In this document: in pieces, positions 25,709 through 35,959 of the stretch
Position numbering within the stretch: position 1 is the first letter of the stretch
How the letters are laid out: each line of letters starts with the position of its first letter
Source: Castanea sativa
Taxonomy: Eukaryota; Streptophyta; Magnoliopsida; Fagales; Fagaceae
Reading direction: 5' to 3'
NCBI RefSeq assembly: GCF_040712315.1
Contig: NC_134020.1
Location: 52,499,751-52,563,750 of the forward strand
DNA: 64,000 nucleotides
Position numbers and translations under genes: made by a program
The notes under the pieces: generated by a model
Seen by the model: only the letters and a program-made list of their open reading frames with translations
Databases searched by the model: none
Told to the model about the DNA's origin: nothing

Positions 25709-25785
25709 GAAATCCATTTGATGTTACAATCTAGGCCATTACTAAAAAAAAGTAATTGCCTTACTGTAACATCAAATGGACTTCT
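25709..25785. repeat. 35-nt-arm hairpin at the 3' end of copy A
   Basis: The left arm 25,709-25,743 and right arm 25,751-25,785 are near-perfect inverted copies around a 7-A loop. The arms are copies of the gene's own terminal sequence (GTCCATTTGATGTTACAGTC plus the last codons). It lies directly after the stop codon of copy A and would be in its 3' UTR. Confidence 0.85.
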
Positions 25786-25789
25786 GCAG

Positions 25790-28412
25790 TCAGGCAATTA
25801 CTTCATACTTCATGCAAGCCCGATACTTGACTTCCGTAACATTTGCTCCATCCATATATTCAATGTCGCAGCAGTCTCTTCCTCCGCCCTGCAGAGTAAT
25901 AAACATACAATAAACAATTTTAGAATTCAGATAATGTAATCCTTGACGAAGTATCCAATGTTCAAGAGGAATTGAAGTGTATAAAAGATCTATATCTATT
26001 AAAACAATCAAAAGGAAATAATGTTACGTTAGTTCATCATTCTCATAATGATAATAAAAAGTTCATCATTGTTACTGTAAATTTATCTGTTATATATTTG
26101 ATGTGACTATAATTGCAATTATTGTCACAAGAATTTGTATTTTATTAAAACTGGTTATAATTGTAGCATTTTCTCAACATAATTAGTTACCTAAGTTAAT
26201 TTTTTGATAAGATGGTAGTAAAGTTTATAGTAACATAAACATTACTCATAATTAATATAAGCTTGGTGGTGATGCAAAATGAATATATATTGAAGACTTA
26301 AAATGAAAGCACACTCACCTCCAAGCGTGTTGATGCTGGTGAAAACACTTTAATTTTAGTTATGGGATCAGCAGAATGATTTCCAGCAAATGAACAAGTT
26401 GGTAAACCACGAGGCAATGCTCTAACATAGGTTGTAACAATTTGGTCTCCTTCTATATGCTCTATAGAATCAAAGAAAAATAAGTGAGGAACTTCACAAG
26501 GATTGTCGGAAGGCCACCTAGTGTTGAACATATAGAGTGGTGGTGTCCAATCTGCCACCCATGGCCTAAATGTCTCTAGGGGTCTCCATAAAATGCTCCG
26601 AGGAATTATATTTTCATAAATATAAGTTGAGTAGCCCCATGAGATAGAGAGAGACCAGGTGTTTTGTCTGTGGTAGCATATGGTTTGTTGAAGAAGGCGC
26701 GATTGGTCTGTTTTTGCAGCCTTCATGAGGTGGTTTATGGATTCAGAACGGTCCATGGAGGGGAAGATTGGGTCTACGGTGTCAATATGGTGGAGAGAGA
26801 GGAAAGGAGTCTGAGGGTGAGCTGATAGAAGACCGGAGATGTCATTATGTAGGTCAATCTGTAGTCAACAAATATTTAGAGGGCTTAGTTTGTGATTAAA
26901 TAGTCCACAAGGCAATATCTTCTGTAATGCATATGACTTTTCTATGTTAATGTAATAGTCTACATTCTACAACATTTTTCAAATAGAGGCATTTTTAGTA
27001 GAGTTCTACAATTTTCCTTAGAGAGCAACAAGGAAAACTATAGAACTGGTTAACAGAATGTGCTTGGGCCTTGGTGCATGCCTTATCCAAGAAAGAGCAA
27101 AAAGAATTTCACATGGTGCATAGGAAGAAAATGAAGCAATTTTAATGTCTAATTTCAAAATATCTATGAAAAAAAAATTATACTAGATGTAACTTAGTCT
27201 TGTGTTCCAATTCTTGTAATAAAAGCATTTTCTAACCAAAAAGAAAACAAAACTCTTGAAAGCAAAATTGCCATGATTTTTGCTTACCAAAAAAAAAAAA
27301 AAAGTACTTTTGCAATGCTACCATAAAAGAGCTTTAAGTTTTAACCATAAACCAAAAAACAAAAAAAGGATGCCTAATAGAAAATTGATAATAGCTTTTA
27401 AGCATATAAAATTCTTTTGCAATCTATTTGAAAAAGTTGATGTTATAGTACGACCCAGGATAATGTAGAGATCATTGGGCTTGGACTCCCAATTAATTTG
27501 TGTAATGTTTTGAGTATAGTTCCCAATGGAAGGTCCCAAGGAGAGTTTGGTTGGTAAATGGTGGTTGACAATGGTTGTGAGGTGATTTTGAACGTTATCG
27601 GAGGATGATCTTAGACAACCAAGTTAACCCTTAAATATCCCGAGCTAAGTCACTTCCCAAATATTAGTTGAAAATTTCTCTCTTTTCTCTTCGCTGAATA
27701 TGTTCCAACCCTCTCTTCTTCCTTGCATCTTTTCTTTTGTTCTCTCTCATTAATAGGTTAGTAATGATGAGAGAATATTTTACTGGTATGTCGGCTCCAC
27801 CATTAGCAGTATTTGGGTGGACCTTTGGATCTAAGCTACTGTTCTAACATGTCCAATCTTATGTTAGGAGTGGGCCTCATGATTTTGCCATTACAATGAC
27901 CTCCTAGTAACTTAAACATGTTATTGAGTGCCGTGCCTGGACGGCGGGCTTCCCCAAGTATTATCCATCGTCTACACTATTTTCCTTTCTCAGCTAGTAA
28001 TAGAGGTTGACAAGGGTCCCAACGTGGTCACACCATGCTTGTGAGCTGGGTTATGGGTCTATAGGTCTGTGGGTTTTGGACTAGTTCAACCTGGGCCGAA
28101 CTTTATCTACCCATATAGAACTTTTTAAAAAAGCTCCAAATTTACTATTCATACATTTAAAAATCCAAAATTTCAAAACACTATTCATTATAATTTGTCA
28201 AAAGTTAAAACTCTTTTTCATTTAAAGCATTTTGTTTCAAAAAACTCTACAAGACTACCAACAAAAAAAAAAAAAAAAAACACTACGGTTAAAGCTCTAT
28301 CCTGTTCCTTCCTACAGCAATACCACGGTGGTGAAACCCTTTGTTCCGAGTTAGAGAAAACTTAAACTAAAAAAGTTGCAATTACCAAATGGACACACAC
28401 ACACACACCCAC

Positions 28413-28468
<56 letters not shown>

Positions 28469-29323
28469 GCCAGCTTAAACTAAAGAAGTTGCAATTACCT
28501 GGTGAAACCCTTTGTTCTGAGTTAGAGCAACTCCTAAATCAGCCAAACATGAGTGTAACAAAAAATCACTGACATACATGTCTGGATATCTCTCTATACA
28601 ATCGTCTAACTTTGTTGCCAATGCTTCTGCTAGAGGGTAACTCAAAGCATAGCCAGCTCCCCCAAATGCCATATTAAAAGAGAAATCTAAGTTGGACTTG
28701 ACACAGTCTGAATTGGACCCAATATAGTAGGATTTAGTATGGTCATAATTTGCTAGTACCTCAACTAAATTATCAACCATAAGTACTGTGTCATCATCTC
28801 CCATTACATACCATCTCACATCTTTGTCTCCTTGTCTAAATGTTTCCATTATTGTACGTACAATTCGGACATGACTCGGCCTTGGTATTTTTGGGAACAC
28901 TTTCAATTTGGTGATATCTTCGTTGACACGAAAAGGAGGTGAAGTTGAAGGCCAAGGTTGGAACTCCTCTGTGGGAGGTCTATCTAGAAAAAGATATCCC
29001 CTTGTCACATTCGGTCTCCACCATGCTTCAATGTATGATTTTTTGTTACTCCATGTGTCCATTGTACCAGCTATGCCAAAAACAATGTGACTAATATTGG
29101 TTTTAGTAGAATTAGTACTAATAATGGGGCTTGAGGTTGGCCATTTTTGATTTATGGTTGATAAGAGGTCAGAAGGTCGGTAATTAGGAGGGTTAAACAA
29201 AAAAGTGTAGAACAAAAACAAGATTAGGCCTGAAATAGCTAGAGACTTGCATAGAGTTCCAAGAGATAAAGGGGTGGGATTTTGTTGAATGGTGCTCAAG
29301 TTGGAAGAAATTTTAGAAGACAT
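25790..29323 (-). CDS. DUF604 / GT31 Fringe-like glycosyltransferase, copy A (intact)
   Basis: Three exons on the minus strand: 29,323-28,499 (275 codons), 26,858-26,319 (180) and 25,888-25,790 (32 plus stop), all with GT/AG junctions in phase 0, giving 487 aa. Residues about 21-43 form a hydrophobic signal anchor, so a type II Golgi membrane protein is likely. The DUF604 domain (plant Fringe-related GT31-like family) follows: a DDD triad (residues 176-178) fits the DxD metal/nucleotide-sugar site, and exon 2 opens with the family motif GLLSAHPQTPFLSLHHID. Exon 3 supplies a short Cys-containing end (GGRDCCD). Acceptor substrate is unknown for this family. The start is the ATG at 29,323: upstream in-frame extension has only TTG. 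The next copies B-F follow at higher coordinates in the same orientation. The 3' UTR would contain the hairpin at 25,709-25,785. Confidence 0.88.
28419..28466. repeat. (TA)n microsatellite in intron 1 of copy A
   Basis: About 24 TA units preceded by a (CA)n run, roughly 30 bases from the exon 1 donor. The equivalent tract is much shorter in copy D (a CA run only, about 49,516-49,530). Confidence 0.9.
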
Positions 29324-29944
29324 TGTGAATGTGAAGGATGGAGTGTTGTAAATGGGAGAATTCAAATGAAGAATGTTTAAAGGGAAGCAAATCTAGGAAC
29401 GTTTTGGAATTAAAGAGTTTTGTGTAAGTCTTGTAACTTTTTGAGGCCATGATTCTTGTTTAAGGCTTAGGGCATACGTTCAATGCATGGTCCAGGCAGG
29501 ATTTTAAGGAGAAGTCCTCACATATATGGTAGTACTAAAAAAGTAAAATTCCTAGTTTTCTAGCCTTTCTTTATATGTGAAAGGAGGTTATCCTAAATGG
29601 CGATTCCATTTTACAAAAATATGTTAATTATATTAATATGAACAAATCTCAGTCATTTTATTTTTAACTTGAGGTGGTTTAGTAACTAACTAGTATTATT
29701 TTCGTATGATACACAACTTGATGAAGATTCGTATGTGAACTTTTTTTTTAAAAATTATTAAATAAATAGTATGAATAAATTATAAAATAAGTAAATAATT
29801 TTAATAAAAACAATTGCTTTAAGCTCTAATTGTTTAGAGTTTGGACTTTAATTTGAGGAAATATATCATAACAAATAATATAAAATTAATTCACTAATTA
29901 GTTGTTCTTAAAATATTAATAATAGACTTTTAGTTGGAGTATAA

Positions 29945-30091
29945 CCTCACACCCTTGGTGCGATGGTCACTCCATAAGTACAAGTGCTTCTGTGGTAAGG
30001 GGAGTAAGGGCCGAGGTTCAAGTCTCCAAAAAGAAGTTTCACACATATATACACTTAGATTAGGCTAGACTAGAAATTCTATCTTGTATAA

Positions 30092-30092
<1 letters not shown>
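29945..30092 (+). mobile_element. tRNA-derived SINE (family 1) in the A flank
   Basis: Box-A-like TTGGTGCGATGGTCACTCC and box-B-like GGTTCAAGTCTCC lie about 50 bases apart, followed by a conserved tail (CACACATATATACACTTAGA, TTAGGCTAGACTAGAAATTC) ending in TTGTATAAAA. Orthologous copies occur at 51,041 and 57,031 in the paralogous flanks, so this insertion predates the duplication. Confidence 0.75.
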
Positions 30093-30134
<42 letters not shown>

Positions 30135-30623
30135 CCACAGTCAATCTGTTATTAATTTCACCGCCATTAATTTCTTTTGAGCTTGGGTCTTTTGGGTATT
30201 GGGTCACCCAAAAGGCCTAGGCTTTTAATTATTTAAAACTTTTTAATTCTAACTTGTATAAAAAAAAAGTCAAAAAGTTTTTTTTTTTTAGAAAGAATAC
30301 GTGGGTTGTTGAATGGGATTAAAGTTTAGAATTTTTTATAATAGACATTTAGTTTGAATATAATTTTAATTTGTTGAAGTTTAAGTGTATAAAATTAATT
30401 TATTAATTAGTTGCTCTTAAAATATTGATAATAGACTTTTAGTTAGAGTAGACATCAAAACGTGGGGTATTCTTTTAGAAAGAAATTTTGGGTTATTGCT
30501 TGAGATTTAAGTTTAGAATTTTTTATAATAAACTTTTAGTTTGAATATAATTTAAATGATAAAATTTTACCTAAATTAAATAGTTGTTAAATATTATCCC
30601 TTAGTTGGAGGAAATATATCATA

Positions 30624-30682
<59 letters not shown>

Positions 30683-31140
30683 ACTAATTTGTGAGAGTAA
30701 TCACTTGGCACAACTACAGCGTCTAAGTTCAACTTTTATTAATATAGCATATGATTTCGAAAAATCATGAAATAAATTGTGAAACGAGTAACCATATATG
30801 ACTATAAAAGAGGATTTTGTAATTCAACTTAATTTTTTTGAAGTAGGATTTTGATATATGACTTTATCGGTTATTAATACATTTACTTTGGCAGTGTAAA
30901 CGCCGGCCTAGCAGCTATGTATAGCATGAAAATTAAGTACAAACTATAGAATAACCTCTTTTCACATGCTATAGTTGTTAGGCTGGCGGTTCACTAAAAA
31001 GGTAGGCTACAAAATTTTTATGGTTCATTAATGATCAAAAGAGGGACCAATTAAAGCTGAGATTACTTGAAAAGTTACTAAGAGCCTCGTAGGCTCGTAG
31101 CTCAACTAATTGCTAGCTCTTTCTGTGTTTATGATATTTA

Positions 31141-31280
31141 AGGGCCGTTTGGTAACATTGTTCTAGTAGCGTTATTTGTATTTTTTTGGAAATACATGTG
31201 AATGAAAAAGTGTGTTGAAATATGTGTAATGTTGTTTAAAAACTGAAAAGTGTTACTTAAACTACGATACCAAACGCCCT
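31141..31280. mobile_element. Tourist-like MITE, 140 bp, TSD TTA
   Basis: Ends AGGGCCGTTTGGTA and TACCAAACGCCCT are inverted repeats. Flanks are TTA at 31,138-31,140 and 31,281-31,283. The paralogous sites near 52,130 and 58,089 read through without it (ATATTTAGAG), which proves the insertion boundaries. A TTA duplication with GGGC..GTTTGG ends fits PIF/Harbinger (Tourist) MITEs. Confidence 0.85.
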
Positions 31281-32506
31281 TTAGAGTTCAAATTTCCTCT
31301 CTTAGAATATTCATATTCTAAGAGCATAAACAAAGCTACCTCCAAACCCAATTTATCTCCCTCTCAACCAAACCTTTCAGCAACCCATCTCCCTTGGTAA
31401 GCCCACTGGACCACCAACAACTTCCCATGGCAGACCCCACTGCTGCCCATACACCAATAATGTAAACAGATTCCAAATGTTTTCCTTTAAAACTTAGGAT
31501 ATCTATAATTTTGAAAATTTACTTTGACTTTCATAATTGTCACTCAACCTTTCATCCAAAACTATTTCTTGCCTGTTTGTATTATATAGTGGAAATTCTG
31601 AAATAGTACACAGTATTAACTGTTACCGAAATACAAATTTTGTATGTATTATATAGCAGAATTACGGTCGCTAATTATATTGACTTCAGCTCCTTCAAAA
31701 TAAAATCCCTCCAACCACAATGGAATACTCAACTCCAACTTTCATAATTCATTACTCATCTTTCCCCAAGAACCAACCACTTTTATTTTATAATTCTAGC
31801 TTAATAGCAGAGAAGCTCCCATTAATCATAGTTAAAATAGGAACCTTGCTAAAGGTTCAAATTTTCAGTGTCAATGTTCTTAACAATTATGGACTAGAAA
31901 TATTTGCACTCATCAATGTAACATGCAGAGTCCCAGAGATGTTGATGCTTACAGGACACATAAATCATTCCAATCTCAGAATTTTTATTTATTTTTGTTT
32001 GGGAATGAGATACAATATTGTATAAAATAACAAATTTTGATTTGGTTTATATGTTTTTCTGGTGTGAAGGCATGGTAACGAAGCTAACTAGATAGACAAA
32101 CGCAACAGCCAAAATTAAGAAGGCATGTGCTCCTTTTTTTTTTTTTTCTTTTGTTGTTCTTAATGTCTGGAGTTAATCTAATTAAAGCTTTCGATTAGTA
32201 CTCCCACATTGCTTTTATGCTTCGCTCTCTAGGAACATAATGAAGGAAATGGATGTCTTTATTTAGTTTCCACCAATCTCCCATTTATATATATGAATAT
32301 ATATATATATATATAAGAAAAAGATTACATATAAATTCAAGTCTGCTATGGTACACATGACTTACTAATATATATTTATATTATTTATTAGGGTGGTGTT
32401 TATTATACACCCCCTCTCTGAAAACTTGTGTATAGCAAGACGTGTGTAGTAGTATATACCCTATTAATTTATTAAATAAATTTTAGAAGTCCATTTGATG
32501 TTACAG

Positions 32507-33512
32507 TCAAGCAATTACTTCATATTTCATGCAAGCCCTATATTTGACTTCCGTAACATTTGCTCCATCCATATATTCAATGTCACAGCAGTCTCTTCCT
32601 CCGGCCTGCGAAGTAATAAACATACAATAAACAATATTAGAATTCAGATAGTGTAATCCTTGACGAAGTATCCAATGATCAAAAGGAATTAAAATATATA
32701 GAAGATGTACATCTGTTAAACGAATCAAAAGGAATTAATGCTTAGTTCATCATTTTCATATTTTTTTTTAAGCCATCATTGCTACTGTAAATTGATTTGT
32801 TATATAGTTGATGTGACACTAATCACAATTATTTTCACATGAATTTGAAGTATTTTATAGTAAAATAATTGGTTATAGTTGTAGCATTTTTTCAACATAA
32901 TTAGTTACCTAAGTTAATGTTTTGATAAGATGGTAGTAAAGCTTATAGTAACATAAACATTTCTCAAAATCATTCTATAAAAAAAAAAAAATTCTCATAA
33001 TGGTTTAAAATGAAAGCACACTCACCTCCAAGCGTGTTGATGCTGGCGAAAACACTTTAATTTTAGTTATGGGATCAGCAAAATGATTACCAGTAAATGA
33101 ACAAGTTGGTAAACCACAAGGCCATGCTCTAACATACGTTGTAACAATTTGGTCTCCTTCTATATGCTCTATAGAATCAAAGAAAAGCAAGTGAGGAGAC
33201 AAAGATATCGCCATGCTCCAATATATGATTTTTTGTACTTCCATGTGTTCATTGAAGCAACTATGCCAAAAACAATGTGACTAATATTGGTTTTAGTATA
33301 ATTAGTGCTAATAATGGGGTTTGAGGTTGCCATTTTTGCTTTATGGTTGATAAAAGGTCAGAAGTTTGGTAATTAGGAGGGTTAAACAAAAAAGTGTAGA
33401 ACAAAAACAAGACTAGGCCTGAAATAGCTAGAGACTTGCATAGAGTTCCAAGAGATAAGGGGGTGGGATTTTGTTGAATGGCGCTCAAGTTGGAAGAAAT
33501 TGTAGAAGACAT
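32507..33512 (-). pseudogene. DUF604 glycosyltransferase copy B, fused and truncated
   Basis: Exon 3 (32,605-32,507) is intact. The exon 2 3' part (from about 33,198 down to 33,026) is joined directly to the 5' part of exon 1 (33,512 down to about 33,200). The second half of exon 1, all of intron 1 and the first half of exon 2 are gone, including the DDD motif and the GLLSAHP motif. Exon 1 also has a 1-base loss near residue 62, so the frame shifts and stops at 33,261. The ATG at 33,512 corresponds to the starts of the other copies. No glycosyltransferase could be made. The 5' flank resembles that of copy F rather than that of A. Confidence 0.88.
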
Positions 33513-34679
33513 TTTCAATGTGAAGAGTGGAATGCTGAAACATAGGAAAATTCAAATGAAGAATGTTTAAAGGGAAACAAATCTAGGAGCATACCTTTGT
33601 ATTAACGTTTCGGAATTAAAGAGTTTTAAAAGTTTTTTAACTTTTTGTGGCCATGATTCTTGTTTAAGCTTGCTAAAACATGTGATGTTGCTCTTTTTCA
33701 ATACTTAATCTTTAGTGGAAATGAGTTTCGTGTGAAACTATGCATTTGAAAGAAGGTTATACATTACGTGAAAAGTGAGATATCAAGTTCCGTAGGGCAT
33801 AGTTTCTATGCAGTGCAGGCAGGATTTTAAGGAGAAGTCCTGGCATTTTTCATGCTCTAGTTATTAGGCCAACGGTTAACTGGTACTGGGGGTACAAAAA
33901 AATCCTAATTTTCTAGCCTACCTTTAAATGTGAAAGGAGGTTATCCTAATGACGATATATAGCAGTGTAACTATGTACATTTACTTTGGCAGTTTAACTG
34001 TCGGCCAAGCAACAATATATAGCATGAAAACGAAGTACAAACTATAGCATAACCTCTTTTCACATGCTATAGTTGTTAGGCCAATGGTTCACTAATAAAG
34101 GTGGGCTAGAAAATTTTTATGGTTCATTTATGATCCAAAGAGAGACCAATTAAAGCTGAAATTACTTGAAAAGTTGCTAAGAGCTTTGTAGCTCAACTAA
34201 TTACTAGCTCTTGATGTGTTTATGATATTCAAGATTCAAATTCTCCATCCATACTATTAGATTATCAACAAAAAAAATCTCGAAAAGTTTTTGTAATTTT
34301 TTTCCTTATTCCTTTATCTCCATTATTTCTAGATACTGAATAGAAGTTACTTATAATTTGGACATTCAAATTTAAAAATAGTACTTTAGTATAACATCTT
34401 AGACTATCCATGATATATTGTAGTCTAGGGAGAAACCTATACATCTAACATAGTTGGATCCTAACAAATTATGTAAGTGTGAAAATTTTCTCACTTAATC
34501 ATATCAAAATGTTATTTTATTGTTCTATAAAAAAGTAGAAAGTTTAACTTATTTGGAAAATCCTGCAAATGTCACATGATTTGGCTTTTTTCTTCACACA
34601 AAATACGCAAAGATGTATTGTAATTTGGGGTGTATGTATTACGTGTAGCAATTTGCGATCCATGGCATAAAAATAATAA
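33513..34679. other. 5' flank of copy B (paralogous to the F flank)
   Basis: Noncoding. Matches about 62,389-63,950, although F has a MITE at 63,529 where this flank has the uninterrupted site (CTCACTTAATCATATC near 34,491). No gene seen. Confidence 0.7.
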
Positions 34680-34963
34680 GGCAAAAATGCAAAATTGTCT
34701 TTCTAACTTTTAGCCTTTTTCATTTTAGTCCTTTAACTTTCAATTTTTGTTAATGAAATACTCCGTTAGAACTCTAGTGACAATGCATAATATTAGAAAA
34801 AAGGGAAAAAAAAAAAAAAAGGACAGATCAAGATTTCTTTTAAACAAAAGCACTTATACCAGAAGCACTTTCTGAATCGGTTTCTTTGTTTTGATCTCAG
34901 CTAGCTCTTTCTTCAGAACACTTCTGATTTGTACACCTTTCTTTCACTATTTCAGACACAAAG

Positions 34964-35238
34964 CGTCCGTTTGGGAAACGCTGAACGCGTCCAACGTTTA
35001 GCGTTTCCCTTCTTTTCTTTTTTTTCTTTTTTTTTTCTTTCTTGCACAGGTTTCAACCAGCCGACAAGAGCACTATTCCTCATTGTTCTGTACTGTTCAT
35101 GCATTGTTCATGAACAGTACCAGCACTTTTCAGTTTTTTTTTATATTTAAAATGGGACCCGCTATACTATTCACACATTTAAAAATTATTTTGCTACAGT
35201 GTTTTCAGTTTTCAGTTTTCAGTTGCATCCAAATGGAC
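34964..35238 (+). mobile_element. MITE of the GTTTTCAG family, copy 3, nested in the Pack-MULE
   Basis: Starts CGTCCGTTTGGGAAACGCTG and ends CATCCAAATGGAC, with internal ATGGGACCCGC and TTTTGCTACAGTGTTTTCAG. It is flanked by CAAAG at 34,959-34,963 and 35,239-35,243. It sits in the captured 5' UTR, 17 bases before the ATG at 35,255. Confidence 0.75.
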
Positions 35239-35254
35239 CAAAGTGTGAGAAACG

Positions 35255-35428
35255 ATGGCGTTTCAGGCGGTGATGTCGAGGCGGGTCACGAATCGGAGCT
35301 CCGATATTCGGGCGAGGTGGATGTCAACGTGGTGGGGGAACTTGGAGCCTGCAGCGAAGGATCTGATTCTCGGCGTTACGAAGACTTTCTTGGCTGATCC
35401 CAGTCCCAGTAAAGTCAATGTCGGAGTT
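35255..35428 (+). pseudogene. Captured exon 1 of mitochondrial aspartate aminotransferase
   Basis: ATG at 35,255, with 58 codons in phase to a splice donor GTT|GTAAGC at 35,428/35,429; read-through reaches a stop at 35,453-35,455 (66 aa). The product has an Arg-rich N terminus with a run of Arg and no Asp/Glu until residue 17, as in a mitochondrial presequence. It is followed by MSTWWGNLEPAAKDLILGVT and a stretch ending PSKVNVGV, matching the N-terminal start of plant mitochondrial aspartate aminotransferase. The pyridoxal-phosphate domain is absent. It is a captured gene fragment inside the MULE, not an enzyme. Whether it makes a mitochondrial peptide is unknown. Confidence 0.85.
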
Positions 35429-35959
35429 GTAAGCTCCTTAAATTTTCACTCCTAGCTATTTTCTTTTTCTTCATGTCTCTCTGTTTGGTTGCTCGGAAAA
35501 TGGACAGGGAAAAATACTACCAGAAATTCTGAATGTTACTATTATGTTTACGTTGTGTTGAGTTTTTATTTAATTTTTATGAATTTGGATAAAACAGTTA
35601 TTATTTTATTTGGATCAAAAGCCAAAGAGTTTAGACTTGAAATTGCATGTTTCAGATTTCTAGAGCCTTTTGTAGTTACAAATCTAAGATCTAAGATGAA
35701 ACTGCATCAATTTCTTTTTTTCGTTTTCTTTTTTTATACAGATTTTCCTTTTTTTATTTAAAATCCGAAATTTATTATTAAAAAAAAAGGATCCAAAACG
35801 ATTTTGTTTTGGCTCAATTAACGGCAGCCTCTAACTGAGTTTTAACGAAATCGTGCATTGACAAAAATTGAAAGTTAGAGAACTGAAATGAAAAAACTGA
35901 AAGTTAAAGGACTGAAATGAAAAAGATCGAAAGTTGAGAGTTAGTTTTACATTTTTACC

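Larger units (their letters stand above)
29324..32506. other. 5' flank of copy A / intergenic A-B
   Basis: Noncoding, and matched by 50,391-53,315 and 56,378-59,314, so it is part of the duplicated block. It holds a SINE-1 (29,945-30,092), an (AAT)n tract (about 30,092-30,133), a (TA)n tract (about 30,627-30,677) and a Tourist-like MITE (31,141-31,280). An open frame at 31,720-32,025 is shared with the other blocks but has no recognised domain. I do not call it a gene. Confidence 0.7.
34680..35959. mobile_element. Pack-MULE-like transposon carrying an aspartate aminotransferase exon
   Basis: Terminal inverted repeats: the left end begins GGCAAAAATGCAAAATTG, and the reverse complement of the right end begins GGTAAAAATGTAAAACTAA. 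Similarity extends over roughly 100 bases or more (shared TTTTTCATTT.AGTCCTTTAA and CTTTCAATTTTTGT), the right arm having an extra internal repeat. It is flanked by the 9-bp duplication AAATAATAA at 34,671-34,679 and 35,960-35,968. The paralogous flank of copy F (about 63,950-63,975) has a single AAATAATAA and continues directly into TTAAAAAGAGGAGAAG, so it is the empty site. There is no transposase. Internal cargo is a 5' UTR, exon 1 and part of an intron of a mitochondrial aspartate aminotransferase gene, with a MITE nested in the captured leader. Confidence 0.88.

Noticed and set aside
29324..29365. 14-codon N-terminal extension of copy A (also in D and E)
   Set aside because: The extension begins at TTG, not ATG. 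Copies B and F have no equivalent, so the ATG at 29,323 is used.
31720..32025. Open frame conserved in the A, D and E flanks
   Set aside because: Similarity is explained by segmental duplication. Lengths and ends differ, the B-side lacks it and no domain was recognised.
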